Source: an uncultured Lachnospiraceae bacterium (lineage in GTDB: Bacteria > Bacillota > Clostridia > Lachnospirales > Lachnospiraceae). From it: a stretch of 52,363 bases of DNA. Each line of letters begins with the position of its first letter. The stretch's first letter is position 1. The notes beneath the pieces are model-generated. The model was not told the origin of the DNA. It was given only the letters and a program-made list of their open reading frames with translations, and ran no database searches. The stretch covers positions 1 to 52,363 of the forward strand of contig CAJURQ010000026.1 in the NCBI GenBank assembly GCA_910588955.1. Reading direction: 5' to 3'. The translations under genes and the position numbers were made by a program. Shown one piece after another: positions 41,966 to 49,398 of this stretch.

Positions 41966-43087
41966 CTATGCCAGAAGCACATCCTTCACCTTCTCCAACG
42001 TTTCCCTGATCTGAATATGCTGCGGGCATGCCTCCTCGCACTTGCCGCACTTAATGCACTCACCGGCGGATTTCTGTCCGTGTCCGCCCACTAGCCATCC
42101 CTCCTGATGCTTTGCCCTGCCGAGATCACTGTAGAGCGTCAGATAATTCATGGCTGTGAAGGAACCGGAGATGCCGATATTCATCGGGCATACCTTCGCA
42201 CAGTAATTGCAGGATGTACAGGGAATGAGCGGGATCTTTTTCAGCTCTGCCCGCGCCTTTGCAAGCGTCTCCTTCTGCTCCGGCGTAAGCCCGGTAAAGG
42301 ATTTCATATAAGACAGATTGTCCTTCATCTGCTCCATCGTGCTCATGCCGGAGAGTACCGTGATCACACCCTCCAGATCAGCCGCGAAACGCACCGCCCA
42401 GGATGCCGTGGAACTGTCCGGCTCAGCCTCCTTCATGATCTTTTCCACAGTCAGCGGCGGAGTCGCCAGCATCCCGCCCTTGACAGGCTCCATGATCACC
42501 ACCGGCTTCCCGTACTTTCTCGCCACCTCATAGCATCGTCCCGACTGCACCGCCGGATTGTCCCAGTCCGCATAGTTGATCTGGAGCTGCACGAACTCCA
42601 TCTCCGGGTGCGCCTGCAGAATCTCTTCCAGCTCTTCCGGCGTGGAGTGGAAGGAAAAGCCCACGTGCTTCACAAGCCCCGCTTTCTTCTTTTCCAGCAC
42701 CCAGTTCCACATATCAAAATCATCGAAATAATGGGATCTGCCCTCTCCCAGATTGTGAAGCAGATAAAAATCGAAATATCCAGCCCCTGTCTGCTTCAGA
42801 GACGCGTCAAACTGGGCGTACGCCTCCTCTTTGGTCTTACAGTTGATCCACGCCGCACTTTTCGTGGCAAGCTGATAGCGCTCCCTCGGATAACGCTCCA
42901 CCAGCGCCTGTCGGATCGCATCCTCGCTCCCCGCATAAGCCCATGCTGTGTCAAAATAAGTGAATCCCGCCTCCATAAAAAGATCCACCATCTCCTTTAC
43001 CTGCTCCACGTCGATCACGCCGTCCTTCTGCGGAAGCCGCATCAGACCAAACCCAAGCTTTCTGATCTCTTCACCAAGATAACCCAT
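41966..43087 (-). CDS. Aldo/keto reductase with C-terminal 4Fe-4S ferredoxin domain
   Basis: A 374-residue protein. The N-terminal aldo/keto reductase barrel (about 1-270) has LGFGLMRLP, the FDTAWAYAGSE catalytic Tyr region and YLLHNLGEG. The C-terminal domain holds two cysteine motifs, CTSCNYCAKVCPMNI and CIKCGKCEEACPQHI, typical of the oxidoreductases common in Clostridia. The substrate is unknown. I start at the ATG ending at 43087; an upstream extension in frame has no ribosome site and contains the promoter. Its promoter has the 19-base spacer of MerR-controlled genes. Confidence 0.93.
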   Translation of the reverse strand: MGYLGEEIRKLGFGLMRLPQKDGVIDVEQVKEMVDLFMEAGFTYFDTAWAYAGSEDAIRQALVERYPRERYQLATKSAAWINCKTKEEAYAQFDASLKQTGAGYFDFYLLHNLGEGRSHYFDDFDMWNWVLEKKKAGLVKHVGFSFHSTPEELEEILQAHPEMEFVQLQINYADWDNPAVQSGRCYEVARKYGKPVVIMEPVKGGMLATPPLTVEKIMKEAEPDSSTASWAVRFAADLEGVITVLSGMSTMEQMKDNLSYMKSFTGLTPEQKETLAKARAELKKIPLIPCTSCNYCAKVCPMNIGISGSFTAMNYLTLYSDLGRAKHQEGWLVGGHGQKSAGECIKCGKCEEACPQHIQIRETLEKVKDVLLA

Positions 43088-43142
43088 ATGCTTTCTCTCT
43101 CCTTTTCCTATATTGCCAAAACCGGTTTCCTGTATTATGATG

Positions 43143-43173
43143 AGTATACTTGCTTCGTGTAACTCGAAGTCAA
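43143..43173 (-). promoter_or_regulatory. MerR-type promoter of the aldo/keto reductase
   Basis: Minus-strand TTGACT (43168-43173) and TATACT (43143-43148) are 19 bases apart rather than 17. The spacer carries a dyad, CTTCG(A)GT-T-AC(A)CGAAG. Over-long spacers with a central dyad are the hallmark of MerR-family activation. A MerR gene lies 1.5 kb away at 44665. Confidence 0.72.
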
Positions 43174-43231
43174 TATCTATTTTGTAAAATTTCCATAAAC
43201 TCACATATGCGGGTCTGCGCATATACACGAT

Positions 43232-43247
43232 TGCCGATATATCGGCA
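43232..43247. promoter_or_regulatory. Perfect 16-bp palindrome upstream of the NSS symporter
   Basis: TGCCGATATATCGGCA is a perfect dyad 38 bases before the symporter start. A second inverted repeat, ATATGCG-N6-CGCATAT, lies just upstream near 43205. Likely operators, or leader hairpins; the regulator is unknown. Confidence 0.45.
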
Positions 43248-43285
43248 TGTATCGACAAATTATAAAAATGCAGGAGGCATGAAAA

Positions 43286-44644
43286 ATGGAACGTGAAAAA
43301 TTTGGCTCAAGAATGGGCTTTATCCTGTTATCGGCGGGATGCGCGATCGGCATCGGCAATGTGTGGCGCTTTCCTTATATAGCCGGCATGTACGGCGGCG
43401 GCATGTTTGTGCTGTTCTATCTATTCTTTCTGGTCGCTATGGGCATCCCCGTGATGACGATGGAGTTTGCCGTGGGACGCGCCAGCAGGAAAAGCGTCAT
43501 CAAGAGCTTCACAGAGTTGGAAAAACCCGGACAGAAATGGCATCTGCACGGATATCTCGGCATGGCGGGCAACTATCTGCTGATGATGTTTTACACCACC
43601 GTTGCCGGCTGGATGCTCTACTATTTCTACCAGATGCTTACCGGGAAATTTGTCGGAAAAGACAAGGAACAAGTTGCCGGCATGTTTCAGAGCATGTTGG
43701 AAAGTCCCACTGTTCTGACCACGGTTATGGTCATCATCGTGGTCTCCGGCATTCTGATCTGTTCCCTTGGTCTGCAGAAGGGCGTCGAGAAAATCACCAA
43801 GATTATGATGACGCTGCTCCTGCTTATTATTGTGGTACTGGCTGTGCGCGGCATGACACTGCCGGGCGGCACGGAGGGCATAAAGTTCTATCTTCTGCCC
43901 GATGTACAGAGAATGCAGGAGGTAGGCATCGTGGAGACCATCACCGCTGCCATGAATCAGGCGTTTTTTACGCTGAGCCTTGGTATCGGTTCCATGGCGA
44001 TCTTTGGCAGCTATATCGGCAAGGACCGCACCCTGCTTGGCGAATCGGTAAGCATCGCCATTCTGGATACCTTTGTTGCCCTCGTGTCCGGGCTCATCAT
44101 TTTTCCGACCTGCTTTTCCTTTGATATCAGCCCGGACATGGGTCCAAGCCTGATATTTATCACGCTTCCGAATATTTTTAACAATATGACCGGCGGACGT
44201 GTGTGGGGTACATTGTTCTTTATATTTATGACCTTTGCGGCATTTTCCACGATTCTTGCGGTGTTTGAAAACATCATATCGTGCGGGATGGATCTGTTTC
44301 ACTGGAGCAGGAAAAAATCCTGTCTGGTTAATCTGGTCGCGCTTACCATCCTCTCCCTGCCCTGTGTCTTCGGCTACAATATATGGTCGTCATTCCAGCC
44401 GCTGGGCGAGGGAAGCGCGGTTCTCGATCTGGAAGATTTTATCGTCAGCAACATCCTGCTGCCGGTGGGCGCACTCGTCTATCTGCTGTTCTGCGTGACC
44501 AGATACGGCTGGGGATTTGAGAATTACCTAAAAGAGACCAATACCGGCGAAGGCTTGAAAATGCCGAGGGGAATCCGCGTCTATGTGACCTTTATCCTGC
44601 CGGTTCTTCTGCTCTTCCTGGCTATAAAAGGGTGGATTGGCTGA
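43286..44644 (+). CDS. Sodium-dependent transporter, neurotransmitter:sodium symporter (NSS) family
   Basis: A 452-residue membrane protein with about eleven helices, the number seen in the bacterial NSS subgroup that includes tyrosine and tryptophan carriers. The first helix holds the Na+-site signature SAGCAIGIGNVWRFPYIAGMYGGGMF. Probably takes up an amino acid with Na+; the exact substrate is open. ATG with AGGAGG eight bases upstream. The MerR gene follows after 20 bases, so the two form one operon. Confidence 0.93.
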   Translation: MEREKFGSRMGFILLSAGCAIGIGNVWRFPYIAGMYGGGMFVLFYLFFLVAMGIPVMTMEFAVGRASRKSVIKSFTELEKPGQKWHLHGYLGMAGNYLLMMFYTTVAGWMLYYFYQMLTGKFVGKDKEQVAGMFQSMLESPTVLTTVMVIIVVSGILICSLGLQKGVEKITKIMMTLLLLIIVVLAVRGMTLPGGTEGIKFYLLPDVQRMQEVGIVETITAAMNQAFFTLSLGIGSMAIFGSYIGKDRTLLGESVSIAILDTFVALVSGLIIFPTCFSFDISPDMGPSLIFITLPNIFNNMTGGRVWGTLFFIFMTFAAFSTILAVFENIISCGMDLFHWSRKKSCLVNLVALTILSLPCVFGYNIWSSFQPLGEGSAVLDLEDFIVSNILLPVGALVYLLFCVTRYGWGFENYLKETNTGEGLKMPRGIRVYVTFILPVLLLFLAIKGWIG

Positions 44645-44664
44645 CGCCGAAAGGAGATGTTCCC

Positions 44665-45069
44665 ATGACTTATACTGTCAAAGAGTTTGCGGACATGTTT
44701 CATGCAACGGAGCACACAGTTCGCTACTACACGGATATCGATCTTCTGCCCTGTCGGCGGGACAGCGGAAACCACCGTGTATTCGACGAACCCGCCGTCA
44801 ACTGGATGCGGGCAATCACATATCTGAAAAGCTGCGGTATGCCTATCCGGGAGATCAAGAGATATTTCGATTTATGCCAGATGGAAGAATCTGAGGAAAA
44901 CCTTCGCGCCAGATATGAAATCATCGCAAAACAGCGGGAGGCGGCGCACAAAAAAGCGGCGGAAGCCAAAGCTGCCGCCGACTATATGGATCACAAGGCA
45001 AAACACTATGAGGAGATTCTTGCGGGGCGCATCCCCGATGACACCAATCCGGTAAACTGGGGGGATTAG
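44665..45069 (+). CDS. MerR-family transcriptional regulator
   Basis: A 134-residue DNA-binding protein. The N-terminal winged helix reads YTVKEFADMFHATEHTVRYYTDIDLLPCRRDSGNHRVFDEPAV, then the second helical unit MPIREIKRYFDLC. A Lys/Ala-rich coiled-coil dimerisation region follows (about 70-110). It has no cysteine pair for metal sensing, so it resembles the NmlR/AdhR-like branch that controls aldehyde-handling oxidoreductases. I start at the ATG at 44665 with AGGAG eight bases upstream; the longer frame overlaps the symporter stop. The aldo/keto reductase promoter is a likely target. Confidence 0.93.
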   Translation: MTYTVKEFADMFHATEHTVRYYTDIDLLPCRRDSGNHRVFDEPAVNWMRAITYLKSCGMPIREIKRYFDLCQMEESEENLRARYEIIAKQREAAHKKAAEAKAAADYMDHKAKHYEEILAGRIPDDTNPVNWGD

Positions 45070-45095
45070 GCTGGTGCCACATCGTAAATATATAC

Positions 45096-46832
45096 CTATC
45101 CCTCGCTGCCAATCAGCACTTTCTTTCCGCAAAAGGCAAACCCGTACTTTCGGATATGTTCTTCCGGTATTCCCTTTGCCACAAGATCCGCCTGATAATT
45201 TTTCTCCCTGATCTGGCGCAGGGCTTCCTGTACTGTATCGGAAAGCTCCTTTTCCTCTGTATCCTGTACCTTAAATTCTATAATGACAGCATCATTTATG
45301 ATACCGCCGCCCGTCGCACTGCCAGCCCCCTGCTCCCTCATCTTTCGGGGTTCCAATATGATATCATACCTTCCAAAACCGCTCTCCCTGTTTGATGTGA
45401 TGCTATATCTGTCTGTCAGTTCCACCATCAGCCCCAGAACAAAGCCATGATAAAAGCGTTCCGGCTCTGCTCCCGAAGGGTTTCTTCCCGTGTCAAAGTA
45501 GCTGAACATTTCCACGGTCACCCGGTTCATATAATTGTTCATTGCTTTCAGGTCATTTAGCAGCAACGCCTTTATGAAATCATTATAATCCGCCTGCACG
45601 CTGCCAAACCATTTCCTGATCATGTTCCGGAACATCACCTTGACTTCAAAGTTGGTCAGCTCCAATTCATACTCCTCTTTCCACTCGCCAAATTCAGAAA
45701 TATGAATTTCATACTCTTTCACCTTCATATAGCCGCTGGCAAGCAAAAGACTCCAAAGCGCCTGTTCGCTCCCGTCCAACAGATCATATACAATCTGCTC
45801 GTCGATCTCCGTCCGAATAGATTCCCCCTGCAATAAACGCTCAAAGGTTTCCTTAACCTTTCTGCTGCCCTCGCGCACCAGCTTTCCCACAAGGCTGTTA
45901 GAGCTGGTGTTTGCCCAGTAGGCGCCTACTTTTCCTTTATCAAGAAAATTAATAATAGACCAGGGATTATAGATATCCTTGCAATTTCCAAACATAAAAC
46001 CGTCATACCAGTCTTTTACCAATTGCTTTTGAGCTGACATCCCAAATTCATCCAGCGCCGCAAAAACCTCTTCTTCCGTAAAACCAAAGCTGTCCGCATA
46101 TTTTTCGGAGGTTGTGCTCACCACTTCCAGATTATTCAGATCAGAAAAAATACTTTCCTTACTGATTCTTGTAATCCCCGTCATAAGCGCCCGTTCCAGA
46201 TGGGGATTCGTCTTGAACGTGGCATTAAACAAACTTCTTATAAATGCCACCATCTCGCTCCAGTATCCGTTCACATAGGCTTCCTGCATAGGGGTATCAT
46301 ATTCATCCAGAAGAATGATTACCTTTTTCCCATAATATCTGCCAAGGAAATCAGACAGTGACCGTAACGCTGCCGAAGCCACACTGTCCTCCATATCTGC
46401 GCAAACCTCTTGATAATAAGCTTTCTCCTTTTCATTGAGCAGATTTCCTTTTAACAGAAAATCATTGATATTATACTGTTCCTCTATAGTCCGGCAGATC
46501 GACTCTCTCGCCGCCTTATAAGAGCTGTCCTTAATGCTGGCAAAGCTTAAGAAAAGCACCGGATAGGTTCCCTGCAGCTTTTTATATTTTTCACTTTCCC
46601 AAATCCTGAGATTTTGAAATAATTCTCCCCTGTCTTTGTAATTTGCGGAAAAAAACTTTTCCACCATGCTCATATTCAGTGTTTTGCCAAACCGCCTCGG
46701 TCTTGTGATCAGCGTTACGCTATCCCCGCTTTCCCACCATTCCCGTATAAAATCTGTCTTATCAATGTAAAAATACCCTTCTCTCTGAATCGACTCAAAA
46801 TCCTGATTTCCAATGCTCACCGTCCTTGCCAT
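45096..46832 (-). CDS. AAA-ATPase-like protein with C-terminal PD-(D/E)XK nuclease domain
   Basis: A 578-residue protein of the AAA-ATPase-like plus PDDEXK_9 type that is multiplied in many gut anaerobes; its role is unknown. The N-terminal part has a Walker A variant TRPRRFGKT (43-51) and Walker B VIILLDEYDTP. The C-terminal part has GFGRYDIILEP and AVIIEFKV, giving the D...ExK nuclease-like motif. A mobile-element, phage-defence or housekeeping role have all been guessed for such proteins. It is a single gene, opening the accessory region. Confidence 0.93.
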   Translation of the reverse strand: MARTVSIGNQDFESIQREGYFYIDKTDFIREWWESGDSVTLITRPRRFGKTLNMSMVEKFFSANYKDRGELFQNLRIWESEKYKKLQGTYPVLFLSFASIKDSSYKAARESICRTIEEQYNINDFLLKGNLLNEKEKAYYQEVCADMEDSVASAALRSLSDFLGRYYGKKVIILLDEYDTPMQEAYVNGYWSEMVAFIRSLFNATFKTNPHLERALMTGITRISKESIFSDLNNLEVVSTTSEKYADSFGFTEEEVFAALDEFGMSAQKQLVKDWYDGFMFGNCKDIYNPWSIINFLDKGKVGAYWANTSSNSLVGKLVREGSRKVKETFERLLQGESIRTEIDEQIVYDLLDGSEQALWSLLLASGYMKVKEYEIHISEFGEWKEEYELELTNFEVKVMFRNMIRKWFGSVQADYNDFIKALLLNDLKAMNNYMNRVTVEMFSYFDTGRNPSGAEPERFYHGFVLGLMVELTDRYSITSNRESGFGRYDIILEPRKMREQGAGSATGGGIINDAVIIEFKVQDTEEKELSDTVQEALRQIREKNYQADLVAKGIPEEHIRKYGFAFCGKKVLIGSEG

Positions 46833-46862
46833 AGCGCACCCTCCTGCTTAGAGTATATCTGT

Positions 46863-47417
46863 TTATCCGATTAAAGTCAAAGCAAATGCACTGTTCAGCA
46901 TCCAATAACCGATCACCAGAAAGACAATCTCAAACGCCCGCTCCGATCCGCTGATCCGCCCGAGAAATATCGACAACGCCGGAACGAAACATGCCGACAG
47001 GACTCCTGCGGCAGCGCCTGCACAATTCCCGGCTAAAGCCGCCCGCAGAATAACCGGCATTGATATCAGGGCAGAAAGCATCGCACCCACACACCAGCGG
47101 ACCAGCATCTGACGGGAACATGCGTGATAAAACGTTGGCAGCAGCGTATCCATGTTATATTTTTTCTCACGGCATCCATAATCCGCGTATAACAGGCATG
47201 ACCACATCATCGCCAGTACCCACAGCGTGCCGCGTGCCGTTTTTCTGTCTGCAAGAAACATCGACAGCCATAAACCCGACATAACCAACGTCCAAAGCGC
47301 AGAACAATTGCGGAGCGTTAGGATAACCTCTGTCACGAATATACCATGACCGCTCGATTTCCGCTCCTTTTTCTCAGAAATCACACGCCTTTTCTTACTG
47401 CTCTCATAGCGCGGCAA
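46863..47417 (-). CDS. Multi-pass membrane protein, possibly a 5'-truncated remnant
   Basis: Up to 184 residues with about four hydrophobic helices and a basic segment (KKRRVISEKKERK) near the start; not recognised. The only start is a TTG at 47417 without a good ribosome site. In-frame codons before it, back to a stop, read RVIGIAASAIL, which looks like the end of another membrane helix. So this may be the C-terminal piece of a larger permease-like gene. It lies 38 bases after the 194-residue gene. Confidence 0.5.
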   Translation of the reverse strand: MPRYESSKKRRVISEKKERKSSGHGIFVTEVILTLRNCSALWTLVMSGLWLSMFLADRKTARGTLWVLAMMWSCLLYADYGCREKKYNMDTLLPTFYHACSRQMLVRWCVGAMLSALISMPVILRAALAGNCAGAAAGVLSACFVPALSIFLGRISGSERAFEIVFLVIGYWMLNSAFALTLIG

Positions 47418-47455
47418 AATCGCGGAAGCCGCAATACCTATTACTCTTCAATTTT

Positions 47456-48040
47456 CTATTTTCTGCTTAAAAAATCAAAGAAACTTTTATAATCCATGTA
47501 TCCTTTCATATTGCCTAACCGATACTGCATATCCATAATATTTTTTACCACTGCTAACCAATCTGTCTGTTTAAATAAATCTTCATATTCAGAACCGCCT
47601 CCCTGTTCTCCTTGATAGTAAGCATGAGAACCCATGAAATTCGCCATAGCAGACGAACATTTCCCGCTATCATTGGCATAACAACAATAAGCATACATAT
47701 CAAAAGAATTACAATTTTGCGGGTCAATTTCATTAAGATTAACGGTTCTCTCTGTCACATTCCCGTCCTTATCCCAAATCTTCATATAGTAGACAGGATT
47801 ATCTTCATCAAAATTTTGCGGTTTATATACTGTTGCTGACGTGCCTGCTATCGCATTTCCCCATGCACCAACAACGGTATCTCCTGTTTCGGTCTTTTCC
47901 CCCATAAAACCATGTATCACTATGTTTGTGGTATTGTTTGCTACAGTATTCTCAAAACTTTTTGTTCCCGCTTTTTGGACGGCTCTGTTACCATGATACC
48001 CCGAATAATAATTTGATGTTCCAACAGCTCCAATGTTCAT
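47456..48040 (-). CDS. Unrecognised protein with shared N-terminal motif (194 residues)
   Basis: Not recognised. It opens MNIGAVGTSNYYSGYHGNRA and continues with KSFENTV, closely paralleling the opening of the 308-residue protein at 48393-49319 (GT, GY, KSF and TV in register). The rest is soluble and mixed alpha/beta, with several Cys/Tyr-rich stretches (MYAYCCYANDSGKCSS). No signal peptide or membrane helix. I start at the ATG ending at 48040 with GGAGAG eight bases upstream; an extension of 31 codons lacks a ribosome site. The gene is more AT-rich than the window's core genes. Confidence 0.75.
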   Translation of the reverse strand: MNIGAVGTSNYYSGYHGNRAVQKAGTKSFENTVANNTTNIVIHGFMGEKTETGDTVVGAWGNAIAGTSATVYKPQNFDEDNPVYYMKIWDKDGNVTERTVNLNEIDPQNCNSFDMYAYCCYANDSGKCSSAMANFMGSHAYYQGEQGGGSEYEDLFKQTDWLAVVKNIMDMQYRLGNMKGYMDYKSFFDFLSRK

Positions 48041-48074
48041 TCTAAAATCTCTCCTTATTATCAATATTTTTTCT

Positions 48075-48100
48075 GCGGTTCTTCTGTCGTTCAGAACCGC
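48075..48100. repeat. GC-rich hairpin between the 79- and 194-residue frames
   Basis: GCGGTTCT/AGAACCGC (48075-48082 with 48093-48100). On the minus strand it follows the 79-residue frame but lacks a U run, so it may be a weak terminator or processing site. Confidence 0.4.
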
Positions 48101-48110
48101 CTTTGCCCCC

Positions 48111-48350
48111 TTATTTCTTTGAACGCTTATCAAACTCTTTTATGTATTCATCAAATGTGTATATCTTATCTTCTCCCGCAAAGCGAAATCTCGCCCTTGT
48201 TCCCTCTATGCAGGTTGCCTTTATCATATCGGAAACGGACATTTTCTTGCTCTGGTTGCTCTGTACCCGCTTATCAACCGACTGCATAAGTTCTTCTTTT
48301 GTCCAAACCTTTCCAAGAAAAGAGGGTGGTGTCTGTGACTGTATTCCCAT
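48111..48350 (-). CDS. Short frame in phase with the upstream gene beyond an amber stop (79 residues)
   Basis: A basic 79-residue frame, not recognised. It has only a weak ribosome site (GGGAATTT just before ATG). It lies in the same reading frame as the 308-residue gene, whose TAG stop is 42 bases upstream of this ATG, and no other stop intervenes. The bridging codons read GNPGSAKPYFNREF. Possibilities: an independent small gene, the tail of a once longer protein cut by a nonsense mutation, a remnant of a neighbouring paralogue, or stop read-through. Sequence alone does not decide. Confidence 0.45.
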   Translation of the reverse strand: MGIQSQTPPSFLGKVWTKEELMQSVDKRVQSNQSKKMSVSDMIKATCIEGTRARFRFAGEDKIYTFDEYIKEFDKRSKK

Positions 48351-48392
48351 AAATTCCCGATTAAAATATGGCTTTGCGCTGCCCGGATTGCC

Positions 48393-49319
48393 CTACAGCT
48401 TTTTCAGCTTCTCAAGAAACGACACACAGAAAGCCCGCTCCATCGCGATCAGTTTCCGTTCCTCCGCACTTTTTGCAGGCTGCCCGGCAAGCGGGTGGTC
48501 TATATCATAAATCCACTTCTCCACAGCGCTGACCGCGCTTCCCACGGAAGTTCCGAATACATCAGACTGATTTTTCTCGCCGTGATACCATCTGATAAAA
48601 CATTCCACTGCCAGCTGTGTAATGTGAAACTCTTTCCCGTCGTTAGATATCCAAAAGCCGCCCACCGTAAAATGTCCGCCTGTTTCCTTCTCCGCTTCCG
48701 AAAATGCCTGCCGCACTTCTTCCGGAGCATGTTTTGCAAACGAGTCCAAAACACGGGAAGGATTGTGACCTTTTACTTCCGTGCCCGTTTCCGCTATTGC
48801 GGCTCTCATTTCCGAATATTCCGGCGAGTTCTTCAGCTTCTCCAAAAATGTAGTATAAAATTCCCGTTCTTTGACGCGCGCCTGCTGTTCCTCCATACTT
48901 CCAACTCTGCCGGGCTCTAATGGATGGTCCAAATCGTATAACGCCTTCTGGGTTGCCCGCACTGCCAACTGAACGGAGTCGCCAAGAATATTTGCACTGT
49001 CCAGCACGCCCCAGTAATGGGCTATCACCTGCTGCATATGCATTTCCGTTATATGCGTGATGCCATTGGCTGTCATGCCCAGTCCGTTGACTCCGACCTC
49101 TTTTACGGTTTCCATCCAGGCGTCTTTCACGGACTGCGGAGCCGTCGCTCCCGCCAGCGCAAAGGCTTTTTCACCATACTCGGTCACTTTATCCTGCGCC
49201 GACTTTTCCTCCACGGTTTTCAGGAAAGACTTCACCCCGGACGAGGCATTTCTCTCCGCCTTCCCTGCCTGATAACCTGCCGCCGGATTCCCTGCTGTTC
49301 CAATCCCGTTAATACTCAT
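48393..49319 (-). CDS. Unrecognised protein with N-terminal motif and internal duplication (308 residues)
   Basis: Not recognised. It opens MSINGIGTAGNPAAGYQAGK and KSFLKTVEEK, the motif shared with the 194-residue protein. Residues about 60-163 and 198-308 are two copies of one unit. Each begins AP-x2-V-x2-A, has IT and an I-x2-Y/W-Y region, then G-x-SV-x2-AV-x-A-x2-K and YD-x-DHPL, and ends in FLEKLK. Mostly helical, soluble, no signal peptide. The start is the ATG ending at 49319 with GGAGG eight bases upstream; a longer frame lacks a site. It ends in TAG, followed in frame by the 79-residue ORF. Confidence 0.8.
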   Translation of the reverse strand: MSINGIGTAGNPAAGYQAGKAERNASSGVKSFLKTVEEKSAQDKVTEYGEKAFALAGATAPQSVKDAWMETVKEVGVNGLGMTANGITHITEMHMQQVIAHYWGVLDSANILGDSVQLAVRATQKALYDLDHPLEPGRVGSMEEQQARVKEREFYTTFLEKLKNSPEYSEMRAAIAETGTEVKGHNPSRVLDSFAKHAPEEVRQAFSEAEKETGGHFTVGGFWISNDGKEFHITQLAVECFIRWYHGEKNQSDVFGTSVGSAVSAVEKWIYDIDHPLAGQPAKSAEERKLIAMERAFCVSFLEKLKKL

Positions 49320-49398
49320 TTTGAATCCCTCCCTCATTATCTGTTTTTTCACACAACCGCTTGCCTGTCAGGTTCCCTCTTTCACATAACACGCCTGA

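Noticed and set aside
43088..43258. N-terminal extension of the aldo/keto reductase by 57 codons
   Set aside because: It contains the MerR-type promoter and has no ribosome site; the family starts at the chosen ATG.
48393..48395. Pyrrolysine or programmed read-through at the TAG
   Set aside because: Not supported beyond the open frame itself: no pyl genes or stimulatory structure are visible in the window, so it is reported only as an open question.
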